This document shows positions 35,601 to 47,300 of a stretch of 64,000 bases of DNA, piece by piece. The stretch covers positions 997,001-1,061,000 of the forward strand of contig JANTQA010000016.1 of assembly GCA_027625915.1 (NCBI GenBank), in the 5' to 3' direction. The stretch is from Anaeramoeba flamelloides. Its lineage: Eukaryota > Metamonada > Anaeramoebidae. The translations under genes were made by a program, and so were the position numbers. The notes under the pieces are model-generated. The model made no database searches. It worked only from the letters and a program-made list of their open reading frames with translations, and was not told the origin of the DNA. Every line of letters begins with the position of its first letter. Positions within the stretch are counted from its first letter, which is position 1.

Positions 35601-38394
35601 ATTTTTTTTTTGTTATAAAATTCGTTAATAAATTTTATAACATGTTTTATTGGCGTTATATAAAATATAGATATGCAATATAATGTGTTATAAATTCTGG
35701 ATTTGAAAATAAAAATAATAGAAGAAAAAAAATATATAATACATCTCGTTAAAAATGTTTCATCATTAAAAAAATACTATTTGTTACAAAATAAATGCAA
35801 TAAAATTTTCATTCAGCTTTCCAAAAAAAAAAAGCTTTTTATAAAAAAATGTAAAATTTCAATGTTTTAATTCTTCTTGAACCAAGTTTAAATTATTAAT
35901 TTAACTTTTAGAATTGGGACTTTTGATGATTTGTTATAATTCTTGGAATGTAATTTTTTTTGGAAATCTGAATGAAAATATTGATCTTTTTATTTTACAA
36001 TTAATAGTATGGAAAATTAATTTGTAAAATTGTCATTAAAAAATATTTTTTTAACAAATTGCTATTTCAAAATTTTTGAATTTATTTTATAAATTATTTT
36101 TTAAAAGATTTCCAAATAATAAAAATTATAACCTTTTATAAAAAGGTTATATTAATTTTTTTTTATTAAAAATCACAATATATCCCTACGACCCAAAAAA
36201 CACTAAAAATGGAAAACTGATCAAATACTTTCCATTAATACAATTAAAAAAACTAAATGAAAAAATAAAAATAAATAAAGTTTCAATTTAACTTTTTCTT
36301 GAAAACATTTTTTGCCAAAATCATTGAATTCACACTTGAAATTATCTATATTTTTAGATACAATATCTTGTTTTAACTCATTTACAAAAACAAATTCTAA
36401 ATTATGGGGAATTTTCTTTTCACAAAAGGCACTAATTTGGTCTTCAAATGTTTTTTTTTAGTTTCAAATGGTAAAATTAAAAAAAAGTTAAACTAAAAGG
36501 TTAAACTTTCTGAAAAAACATTCTAATTTAATAAATTAACTTATTCTTTGATTTCAAGCTTTTATCAACCCCAATTTTTCAAAAAAAAAAATAAAAAAAT
36601 GCACACTAATTTCAAAAAGTATTTTCGATATTCAAAGGTTGAGAGTGTTTTTATTCTAAAAAAATTTATCCCAGTGATGAATTGAATTCTGTTATAAACT
36701 TAGATTTCGAAAAATATTAATCAGAAAAAAATAGTGCTTAATTTTATTAAGGACATATAAACAAGATTTTTGTTATAAATTTGTTATCTGATTGTTTGGA
36801 AATGGTTTGTTTTTATTAGGTTAATGAAGGAAATTATTTTGATATATTCAAAATAAAATTTTGAATAATGACACTTTTTAAAATAAATATATAGCACTAT
36901 CAGCTTTCTGATTGTCATATTCAAAATATAAGTATCTATATCAAACTCAAATTTTAATCAAGAAAACAATTGTTATCACCTTATAATAGTTGTAGTGATG
37001 ATTCTTAAAAAATCATATATAAATATATATATATATAAAAAAAAAATAAATAAAAAAAAAAAAACAATTATTTACTGATTATTTGAAGCATTGAGTACCG
37101 TAAGATTTTGATTATATTTAATTTGCGAAGGGATCTTTTTGATTTTATTGGAAGCAATTTCCAATTTGGAAAGAGCTGTGCACTCGGTAATTTGTAAGGG
37201 GAAATCGGAAAAGTTATTAAAGGATAAGTTTAATTCAAAAAGTTGATTTTTCAAAAGTGAAAATTCTTGAGGCAAGCTTGTGAGGCGATTATGAGAAAGA
37301 TCTAAGGAAGACAAGTTTGAAAGGAGGCCAATTGAATCTGGTACCAACAAAAGTTTATTCTTTTTTAAAAAAAGTGATTCAACATTAATCATCCCATTAA
37401 ACAATTGATCGTCTAAGGCCGAGAGCCTATTATTACTGAGATTTATACTTGTTACCTTCTTTAAATCACCAAACCCAGAACTGATTCCACGAATGGAGTT
37501 ATTACTCAACTCAAAGCTTTTCAATGATTTCAGTTCTTTCAAAACTTGAGGAGCAGCCGAAAATTTGTTTTCCGATAATGACAACTGTGTAAGGCTCTTA
37601 ATTTTTGAAAGTGTCACAGGTAAAGTTTGTAATTGGTTCCTTTCGATCAAAAGGGTAAATAACAATTTGCAATTCCCAATCTTTCTGGAGATTTTGGTTA
37701 GTTGGTTGGTTCCCAGATCCAAGAAATTCAGCTTTTGTAAAAAAGCGATCGCAGACGGTAATTTTTGTAATTGGTTATTTGAAAAGATAAGTGCGTTTAA
37801 ATTTACCAAGTTTTTGAATTGCCTTGATGGGAAGTGTTGAAATTTGTTGTAAGATAAATCTAATTTTAAGATTTTCTTCAGTTGCCCAAAATTTGTTGGT
37901 AAATTTTTTAAGCTATTCTTACTTAAATCCAATTTTTTCAACCCATGAAGCTCACACACACATTCTGGCAACTCTTCAAATTTGTTGTTTGACAACGATA
38001 GCACAGCCAAGTTCTTCATGCTTTTCAGGCTTGCGGGTAATCTCTTCAACTGGTTCTGACTCAAGTCGAGGTAGGTTAACCGTAGCAATTTGGCGATTTC
38101 TGGTGGGATACGCTTGAGACAATTGGATGACAAATGAAGCTTTGTTAAACTGATCATCGAAAACATCCCTTTCGGTACTCTAGAAAGCTTATTATGGCTC
38201 ATATTTAAGATCCCCATCTTTTTGCTTTTTGTTAAAGCTTGCGGAAGCTCATGGATTTGGTTACCACTTAAATTCAAGTTTTTCACTTGGCCATACAAAT
38301 AATGCCTTATTGGCAAATTTGTAAGTTTTTGATCTTTTAAATTTACAGCCTCCAAATCTTTCCTATTCGAAAAAACTTGAGTTTGGTTGCCCAT
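32629..38394 (-). CDS. Leucine-rich-repeat PP2C-type protein phosphatase
   Basis: Two exons, 38394-37076 and 34990-32629, with intron 37075-34991 (GTAAAT...AAAG); CA|A closes the codon and restores a complete LRR across the junction (ASNNQFEEFPKKI). The product is 1226 residues. Residues 1-~630 carry more than 20 LRRs with 22-23-residue spacing. The PP2C domain spans ~657-1030 with MED (672-674), DGHGG (695-699), SGSTA, NLGDSRAVL, SFDHKP, SRAFGD, ACDGVWD (D981) and SGDNIS (D1020); all metal-binding Asp residues are present. An Asn-rich insert (~771-833) splits the domain. The tail is Asn/Ser-rich. The layout recalls PHLPP and the LRR-PP2C part of fungal adenylyl cyclase, but no PH, RA or cyclase domain is visible. 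It should dephosphorylate Ser/Thr substrates in a Mg/Mn-dependent way. The first exon looks richer in GC than the second. Confidence 0.92.
36230..36458 (-). other. Coding-like open frame inside the LRR-PP2C intron
   Basis: A minus-strand frame includes FEDQISAFCEKKIPHNLEFV and then a Lys/Cys-containing stretch up to KCFQEK, before turning into low-complexity Leu/Phe. The composition is protein-like, but no start codon, splice partner or family is visible. It may be a relic of an inserted gene, or chance. Confidence 0.2.
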
Positions 38395-40237
38395 CTGTAA
38401 ATATTTTTAAAAAAATATCTAAGAAAAAATAAGTAAAAAATAAAAAGTACTTGACTTTTTTTTTTTTATCATTGACATAATCCAAATTTTGATTAGAGTG
38501 ATTCTATAAAAGTCTTCTATTAGTTTTTTGCTTTTATTTTCATTTTAAAGATTTTTTTAGAATTTTAACAAAATTTAAAAAAATAGAGAAAATTTTATCT
38601 AATTACTGTGAAAAGACCAAAACACAAACAGAATTAGCCTATTAGAATATAACTTTTATCTTTAATGAAAGATTTGAAAGTTTATTTGGGTTCTCAATTT
38701 TATTTTTGAACTTTTCTTTTTCCTTCTTTCAAAAAAAGATCAAATTAATTATACCCTCAATGTGAAATCACCATTTGAAATTGGGGTAGAGAATTTCAAA
38801 AAGGGTTAGTTTGCTATCTATTAATTTGAAGTTTTTCATTCATTAACAGTGATTCCGAAAAAATTTAACAAAAATAAGAATATGATCACATTTCGACTCA
38901 AAAAGTGTGAAGGCTTTCTTCTCAAAAAAAATGATTCAATTGAAATTAATCAAAAATTTTAACCTTTTTGAAAAAGGTTTTTTATTCCTCAAAAACAATT
39001 GAAAGATTTTATTCAATTTCTAAAAACTCTTGAAAATTAATTAAGGATTTTTGAGAAAAAATAAGTTCTGTTGTGTAGCTGAATCTTCTTTTTTTCTTTA
39101 ACTCTCGACTTAAATTTAATGTATGAAAATACTATTGGCTGAGTGTTGAAAGAAAAGAAACACACCAACACATTGATAACTATACTCATAATAGAAATAA
39201 GGTTCGTGTAAATCAATTTAAAAAAAGAATTATGGAAAAATTGAAAAATTAAAATGTAATTTTTTTTCATACAAATGAGTCGTAGATCTATTATTGATTG
39301 ATTACAGAAAAAATTAAGTTGATCTGCAAAAATTTGTGATTATGACGAAATTTTTGATCGAAAAACATTTAATATTTTTGAACCTTTTGCATTAATCCAA
39401 GATCTAACAACAAAAATCAATTTAAATCTGAACCAAGAGCTTGTATATGTTTTTTCCATTCTCCAAATATCAAAGTTTGAAAAAAAAAGCATGAGTTAAA
39501 TTTTGGTAATGGGATAAAGGTATTTACAAGTGTTGTAGTCAACAATGTTGTTCTCAAAAGGATTCAATTTTAAATTTTCCTAATATTGTCAATTAATAAA
39601 GATGAGAGGGATTATTTACTTGATTGTTGATCTTAAAAGAAAAATTTTCAAATTAGAGAAAGAGTGATCAAGCTTTACACCAAAACAATTGCAAAATTAA
39701 AAAAAAATTTATTTTTTGTTTTCTCAAATATTTTGAGTTTTTTCAAGAATCGACTACAGCTCATGAATAGCTCTTCAATTGATTGGTTTCGACGAGAAGT
39801 TGTTTTAATCAAAAAAAAAAAAAAAAAAAAAGTTATTTTTTTGATTCTTTGGATATGATATGAAAATCCGTTTTAAGGATGAAATATTTGATCTATTTTT
39901 CAAAATTTACCAGTAAAATTTATATTATTTGTGTTTTGAAAAAATATTTTGAAAGTAACTCTTTTTGAAAAATTAATAAAACAATTCTAAAAATGGCTTG
40001 AGAATTCATTATTGTTATTTTAGTTCCATACTGTACCATTTCCAGTTATTAAATATTCTTTAAAAAAATAGTCATTTTCGGCTTTATGAAATTTCAAAAT
40101 ATAATCTCAAATAACAATAACACTTTCATAAAATATCTGATTTTATTGTTTTGTTTGGGGTAAAAAAAGTTTATAAAATAAAATTGATAAAATTATTTAT
40201 TTTCTACTGTTCTTTGAAAAATAAATCTGAACAATAT

Positions 40238-40703
40238 TCACTGATGAGAGAAAAATGTTGGACACAGAAAAATGGTTGGACACCTTTTTTAATTGGGAAC
40301 ATTAGTAAAATTGAAAATCAAATCCTATTGATAACTAAGTGAATTTTTGATAAATACAGGTTTAAAGGTGTTACAAGTTCATTAATCTGTGGTGTGTAGA
40401 ATATTCATTTGAATGGTTGATAACTAAAGTAGATCAGGTTATTGTAACCAAAATCCGAGTTCTAGTAAAGTTTACTATTAATTCTGAAAATGGTAATTTT
40501 TAAACTTGTTTTAGACTATAAGAGAGATAAGGTTTTGAAAAAGTAGAAGCACACTAACCCTTATTCTAATAAGTAGATTATTCTTATTTTCTTTAGTTAT
40601 TTCACAAACGATTGAAATTAAAAATCATTTTCAGTAATGTTCCCAATTAAAATTGCTTTCCAACTATTTTTCTCTGTCCAACATTTTTCTCTCAACAGTC
40701 ACT
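40238..40703. mobile_element. MITE family C, copy 2
   Basis: About 466 bp with terminal inverted repeats of roughly 60 bp. TTCACTGATGAGAGAAAAAT at the left faces AACATTTTTCTCTCAACAGT at the right, and similarity extends through TTGGACA and AATTGGGAACATT. The interior TTGATAACTAAAGTAGATC and CTTATTCTAATAAGTAGAT match copy 1 at 17455-17939. Confidence 0.75.
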
Positions 40704-41549
40704 TCATTTTCTATTTTTCTTTTACAATAGTGATTCCAAAGAAATCAATTGTAATAGAGTATCTCGAAGTAGCTCTTTGGTTCTTGTTTTTTTATGGTAT
40801 TTGTGGATATAGGGTGAAACTAAGAATCCAAAACGATACAAATATTTCAGAAGAATTGAAAAAAAGGATAAATCAATTGAAATTTTAACACATTTAAATT
40901 TCAAATTCCAGTAAATGGTCAAATGGCAAATAATTGTTAATTTTAGTTTACCTCCATAATTTTTAATTAATTAGCCTATCATTACTTTTGAGGTCGTTGT
41001 TCAATTTTCAATTTTCAAAAAGTTGATTGTGTTTTTGATTTAACTTTTTTCTGAAACACTTTTGAGTTTTAATTCCTAAGTGGTTAGCGTCTACATCTGA
41101 GAAGTCCAAAATTAAAAGTCTGTGGTTATTGGGTGTTAGTCATAAGAGTGGCACATGGTTCAAATGTTTATAATAAATTAATTTTGTGAAAATAGACACT
41201 GTAAAATTGATCTCTTCAATTACAGTCTATTAAAAAAGTGAGTACTAAAAGTTTTCAAAAGTGATATTCCCAACTTCTTAAAACGGGGTTTAGACAGTTT
41301 GAAGTAACCAATTATATAACTTTTATTTTGTACATTTTGAAAAAAGCAATAAAAATGATAACCTTTAATCGTAAATCATTCAAAATTTTGAAAAAAATCT
41401 ATATTTTTTTGATTTATTATTTTAAAGGGAGGAAATTAATTTCCACTTACTGATGTTTGGTTTTTTTTTAATTTAAGAAATAAACAAATAATTTATATAT
41501 TTATAGGATTATTTATTATATATATATATATATATATATAAACTATATT

Positions 41550-42063
41550 CCAAAAAATTGGACACAGTTTAAACAGTTGAAAGAATAACAATACTACACT
41601 TTTAATTCAATTTGGAAAGAATTTTGATTTTACAAACTATTTCATTTCTTGTCTTTTTTGTTTTGTTTTCATTTCTTTTTTTACAGTTACGTAATCATTA
41701 TCGTTAGATCTAAAAATTTTTTTCGATGGTTGATAGAAGTTTAGTGTTGAGTTTTTTAAATTGAAAAATCACATACAATTGGTAGATGGTATCTTATCAT
41801 TTTATCGATCAACAATTGTTGCTGAAATTTCAACAAATTAACCAATACATTTTTTGTTCAGCTCGTTTCATTATTTTGGACACAGCAATTTTTATTTTTG
41901 AGTCTTATATTTTTTTCTTTTATTTGGATGAAAATGATTACTTATGAAAACACAAATACTGGGTAACTTAAATGTTGTTTTATATGATGTTTGGGAAAAT
42001 ACTATAAATTGTTTTTTTTTTTTTTTTTGCCTATTTTTGATTTTGGTTGTGTCCAAATTTTGG
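41550..42063. mobile_element. MITE family B, copy 2
   Basis: About 514 bp. The ends are CCAAAAAATTGGACACAG and its near-complement TGTGTCCAAATTTTGG. The interior shares GTTACGTAATC-type and TTATCGATCAACAATT-type landmarks with copies 1 and 3. The TIR design would fit a Tc1/mariner-like non-autonomous element, which is an inference. Confidence 0.65.
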
Positions 42064-42094
42064 GAATGGGGTTTATATATATATAAAAGGCCAT

Positions 42095-42400
42095 TAGGTT
42101 TTCTAGAATTCAAAAGAATTGAGTTAAATCTTTGATTTTACTCTATCCTTTCAAAAAATGTGGAAAAGCGCTGTTAGATTTTCTTTATTTTTCTGTTTCT
42201 TTGAAAAATCTATTGATTTTACAAATAAAACAGAAAAACTCAAGAAAACCTAGGCACTCTACGGCACTCTACAGTACTTTTCATTAGTTTTTTTTTAATT
42301 TAAGAAATAAACTGAAAATTAAGTAAAATTTTTGTTTTTTTCAAAATTCTTTTGAATTCTGGAAAATTTAAAAACATTTATAATTAATTTGAGAAAAAAA
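42095..42400. repeat. Palindromic-module cluster PAL-5
   Basis: A long stem (TTCTAGAATTCAAAAGAATT facing the arm that ends in GTGGAAAA), then arms with CAAATAAAACAGAAAA and AGGCACTCTACGGCACTCTA. It immediately follows MITE B copy 2. Confidence 0.65.
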
Positions 42401-42456
42401 AAAAAAAACTGTTTGCTGTTCGAGAGTTTAAAAGAATTGAGCAAAATTTAATATTT

Positions 42457-43164
42457 TAAACTATTTTTCAGTCAAAGGGGCCCAGTTGTAATGGTATAAT
42501 ACACGTGTTTAAAGGGTTTGCATAGATATCAGAAGAAAAATTTTATTTTGGAAATTTTCAAAATTGAAATCATTTTTTCACATTTCTACACATTTTTGTT
42601 TTTTTTTTTCGATTTTTTATTTTAAAAACGTCATTCATTTGCAAAAAAATTTTTATTGCAAGATCAATAGTCACTTGGTAAAAACGTGTTATTCTAAGGT
42701 TATTGAAACCAGGTAAAGATTGTTGAGAAATCATATTGATTTCTATTGCAATTCTATTCGATCTTTGATCTTGATATTTTTTTAATAAATGTGAAAAATT
42801 TTCACTTCATTTTCATTTCCTTTTTCAAATAGAGACGACAATTACCAATAAACTTTGTTTGGGGGCTTAATTTCTAAAAGAAAAGTATGGAAAATGAAGT
42901 GAAAAATGTTTCATATTTATTATTCAAATACCAGTAGAAGTTCAAAACGAACATTTTTGTTTTTCTCAATAGGGCCCTAAGAATTTGGGTTTTTCAATTT
43001 TTAAGAAAAGCTATTGATTAATTAGTTTTCTTTCAGACAGATATCAACATTTATTTGATTTTTTATTATTCTCTTTATTTCTTATTTGTTCTTCAAAGGT
43101 CAATTATATAAAATAATTGATATTTGAAAAAAACGTTGGGCCCCTTTGACTGAAACAGAGTTTA
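42457..43164. mobile_element. MITE family E, copy 1
   Basis: About 704 bp between TA dinucleotides. The left end AAACTATTTTTCAGTCAAAG and right end CTTTGACTGAAACAGAGTTT are inverted, each running into GGGGCCC. The interior holds a palindrome (AAAATTTTCACTTCATTTTC facing GGAAAATGAAGTGAAAA) and a GCAAGATCAATAGTCACTTG block. TA flanks plus short TIRs suggest a Tc1/mariner-type non-autonomous element. No transposase is seen. Confidence 0.8.
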
Positions 43165-43214
43165 CTTTATTCTTTTAAATTTTGGAAAACCTAGGTACTC
43201 CACGGCACTTGCTA

Positions 43215-43590
43215 GCACTTCCCGGATTTTAATATATTAATTTTTTAGACATTTCAATAAAGAATAATAATTGTCTTTAACATTAACCAACGACAAGATA
43301 AATAATGAGTCTTTGTTTTGAATTATATCAAAAGATATTAATCTTTATTATTTTTGTTTATTTGAATTAATTCTTTAATCCAATTTATTCAATTTTTTTT
43401 TTATAAGTATGCAGTTGCAAAGAAAATGATCCAAATCTTCAATAATTTCTAAAATTAGAATGATTTTTTTATAAACCGCAAGATTTTGTTTTTATTTTGA
43501 GCATAAAAATATGAATATCTGTTTTGATAATTTATGAAATTTCTTAGTTTTAAAATAGTAGTTGAGCCTACCCATTCGAGATATTTTTTA
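43215..43590 (-). mobile_element. LINE 3'-end fragment
   Basis: The minus strand contains EDLDHFLCNCIL, a zf-RVT-like knuckle of a non-LTR reverse transcriptase, followed by broken frames and the GACAAGATAAATAATGAGTC block shared with 2340-2740. It is 5'-truncated and has several stops. PAL modules lie on both sides. Confidence 0.5.
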
Positions 43591-43599
43591 TTGTTGTTT

Positions 43600-44090
43600 T
43601 TTTTTTATTTTTTGAAATAAATAGAAAATTTACAAAATATTCTGTTTCTTTCTTAATTCTGAAAAAGTATAATTTGATTTATTTTAAATTTTGTTTTGAT
43701 GGGAAAATCTATAGTTTTTCGAAACAAAAAATAAGAATTAAAAAAAAAACCAAGTTAACTTTTCTTGGGTTTTCTATTTATTCGAAAAAATCGATAAATT
43801 TTGAGAATAAAACAAGAAAATTGATTTTACTTTTCCCGAATTTTAAAAGAGTGTAGTCAAATCAAAGATTTTTCTCTATTCTTTTGAATTCTGAAAAAGA
43901 GACCTTTTGCTTTTTTTTTATTTCTCAAATTAAAAAAAAAACAAGGGCATTCTACGGCACTTAACGTTAGGATTTTTTTTAACTTTTGTTTTGATGGGAA
44001 AAACAATAGATTTTCGAAACAAAAACAAGAATTAAAAAAAAAAAAAACAAGGCACTTGACGACACTTGACAGCATGGCTGTTTATTGATA
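43600..44090. repeat. Palindromic-module cluster PAL-6
   Basis: Two tandem copies of a TTTGTTTTGATGGGAAAA...TTTTCGAAACAAAA unit (43687-43740 and 43983-44035) alternate with the long stem and with CGGCACTTAACG / GACGACACTTGACAGCA motifs. A smaller module at 43165-43245, on the other side of the LINE piece, belongs to the same cluster. Confidence 0.65.
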
Positions 44091-44389
44091 TTATTATTAT
44101 ATCAAATATTTTTTTTGTATATTCTCAAATACCACCAGTTTTATGAATGAGATTAGTGCGATTACAAATGATAATTGTTAGTTTTTCGAGTTTGTTTTGT
44201 TGAATTTCATCAAAATATTAAAGAAAGAAACCAAAAATAGAATACATCAAAATATTCTCAACTGAAGGTGAAATATTAAAATGATACATCCCAACTCGTA
44301 ACATTTTGGTAAATAAATTTCATAAAATTGAAATTAACAAATTTGAAAATAAAAAAGATTAAAAGAAATATAGTTTATTAATTTACTTT

Positions 44390-47300
44390 TTATAGCATAT
44401 TAGAATGGTCAAATATATATATCCATAATAAAATAACAGGGACCATTAAAAAGGTTTCAATAATTAAAGCAGTTGAAAGAATATCAGTTCTCAATTTATA
44501 CCTAGAGAATAAAAGATTAATATTTAGAAGAAATTATAAGATTAAAAATGAAATAAATTATGTTAGATTTTAGAGAAAATGTGATTACTTTTTTTTTTTT
44601 TTTTTTTTTTGATTAAAGGTTTTCATTTTTTCTTTTGTTGAAATAGTCTATCATGTTTTTCATCTTTTAAAAAAATAATGAATTAATAGTGAAAGTACCC
44701 AATGGAATATTGAATAATAAAATAGATTTTTTCTAAAAATTTAAATAAACTTTGTTTCTGTCAAAGTGTTCCCAAAAAAAAACATTTTTTTCAAATATCA
44801 ATTATTTTTTATAATTGACCTTGGAAGATTAAATAAGAAATAAGTAGAATAATAGATATCAGGAAATATTTGGTATCTATCTGAAATAAAATTAAAAAAT
44901 CAATAAATTTTTCAAAAAATAGAAAACCCCGAATTCTTAGGGAACTTATAGAGAAAAATAAAAATCTTCGATTTGATCTCAGATTAAAGATATAATAAAA
45001 TTCCAATTGTATTCAATATTATTGTTCTACAATCATTTTCACATTCTATCAATAACCTTAGAATAATACATTTTTACCTCGTGACTTTCGATCTTTCAAT
45101 AAAAAAAATTTTTTTCTAATGAATTGCGTTTCAAAAAAAAATCGAAAAAAAAAGAAAGCAAAAATGTGTAAAAACGTGATTTCAATTTTGGAAATTTCCA
45201 AATAAATTTTTCAAATAATATCTATGCAAACCATTTAAACAGATGAAATCCACTCACTACAGCTTTACCCATTTGACTGGAAAATGGTTTAAAATCAAAG
45301 TGGTTTATAAACATAGTATAGCAGATCGTCCTTAAGATTTTTAAACTATTTTTATTTTAAAGAAATCTTACTTTTAGTAATTTCTGATAGTTTGTCTGAA
45401 AAAATAACACTGAAGATTGTTTTTAAAAAACAAATATTATAAAGAAAAAGAAATTCTTTTTATTTTTTTGCTTGGTTACTCTTTTCACAAAAAAAAAAAA
45501 ACACAAAGAATGTGATTTTAATTAAAAATTAAAAAGCTTATCTTTCAAAAATCCACTCTTTTTTTGAAGAAATCGCCTGGTAAATTTTTATTTTTTGGAC
45601 CATTCCTAAAAAAGGATTCATTATCTAGAAATATATTTAATATTGAAAATAAACAGAGTTTTCAAATCGAAGTAATTTGCAAAAAAATTTCTCAATCTCG
45701 ATTAAATTTAAGTATAAAAATTTGATAGAGATTAGTCACTTAAAATAGAGAATCGTGTTTACACTTGTGTTGAATCCAAATTAGTTTCTAACAACTTTCA
45801 ACGAATCTTAATTTTATTCAACACGTTTCTGATGCTTAACTTTTTTGAAAAAAAATAAATAAAAATAACACTGTTAGAAAAAAAGTATACCAACTTTTTA
45901 CAAAATCCTTCAATTAAAAATCAAAATAATAATAAATAAACTAAAATTCAAAATTTTCCACACAGCTAAAACGTTCCAAACAATCACAATAATACAATTT
46001 CATTGAAATTGGAAATAATTTTGATTTTTGTAAAATATGAAAATCATTTTTTCATCTTTTAGTTTTTGTTTTCATTTCATTGTTTGAATTACGTAATTTG
46101 TTACGTTGGATCAAAATTTTTTTCTACAAGGTTTATATTATGTTAAAGTTGAGTTGTTCCAAATAGAAGAACTCAAATAAAATTAGTTGGTAGTATCTAA
46201 CCATTTGATCGATCAATATTCCTAATAGAATTTAAACAAATTTACTTATGTATTTTTTTGTTTGGCTCTCTCCAAAATTTTTAACACACCCATGATTTAG
46301 TTGTATTGATAATTATTTATTTTTGGTTTTGTGAGTATTGTAATTTATAAAAAGGTGTTAACATTTCAATTAGTGAATGGTTTTAATTTGGTAAATCTTC
46401 TTGAATTGATGAAATAAGTTTTTTTTTTTTCACAAATCGAATTTTGGTGTGTTAAAAATTTTGAATTGGGGTTTAAATTCACAACTTCTCAATTCCCAAT
46501 CATTCTTCCTAAAAAAAATATTTTTTTTACTTATAGCCTTTCTTTTTGGTGAAATTTTTTTGGAAAAAATTATTTAAACTACCCGAATAAAAAAAATTTT
46601 TTATAAAATCTATATAACATTTTTATAACAAAATTCCCTTTTATATGATGTTTTTTTACATATTTTTTAAAAAAAATATTCTTATAACATGTTACAAATT
46701 TTATAACACATTTTATAACAAATATTTATGTTATAAAAGTTGTTATTATATAAATTTTATATCATTTTTAACGTTTATAACACCTTTACAACACGTTTAT
46801 AACATGTTATAAAAAACTTTTTTTATTAGGGTATTGAATTTTTTTCTCTTATTTTTTTTTTTTTTGGGTTTTATGCTCTTCTAAAGATGTATTGTATAAT
46901 GTTTTGTAAAAAATGGCTGAAAATCTAAGAAACGATTATTTAAAACTGCAATTTAAAAGATATGTCTAATGCATAAAAGTAAAAAAAAACAAACAAAAGA
47001 GAAAATTTTCTTTGATTCTTGTAAAAAATAAAAAATTAAAAAATTGAAAACTTACTCTTCACCAAAAGAAAATGTAGCTAGAGCTGGAGGTAAGGCGTTT
47101 ATTAAAAACATTGCCTTCCCTGGTGCGCCTTTAATATCAAATATCATTTGAAATCCATAGCAAGCAAGTGGGTAGATGAACAATTTAATTATTGCAATTA
47201 ATAATGCCAGCTTCCAATCACATGCAATTATTTTTTCTCGGTAACAGAACATACCAATTGTGAGCATAGCAACTGGTAATGTGACTGATCCAAGATATCC

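Larger units (their letters stand above)
38395..44389. other. MITE cluster between two minus-strand genes
   Basis: Six kilobases upstream of the LRR-PP2C start and downstream of the transporter stop. No gene is seen. It holds MITE C copy 2, MITE B copy 2, PAL-5, MITE E copy 1, a LINE 3' fragment and PAL-6, almost end to end from 40238 to 44090. The stretch 38395-40237 is AT-rich and unassigned. A (TA)n run lies at 41517-41540. Confidence 0.55.

Noticed and set aside
37072-37074. TAA as a real stop of a separate LRR protein
   Set aside because: It lies inside a GTAAAT donor, and splicing to 34990 keeps frame and completes an LRR.
41080-41170. A-box and B-box like words (TAAGTGGTTAGCG, GGTTCAAAT)
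   Set aside because: Spacing and stems do not fit a tRNA, and no second copy is seen, so a tRNA-derived SINE is not supported.
41511-41540. Long TA run as a possible centromere or origin signal
   Set aside because: A simple microsatellite next to a MITE; nothing else supports a replication or segregation role.
46860-47040. Last exon of the transporter close to exon 3
   Set aside because: No frame with a membrane helix is found there; the exon at 44501-44390 fits in phase and content.
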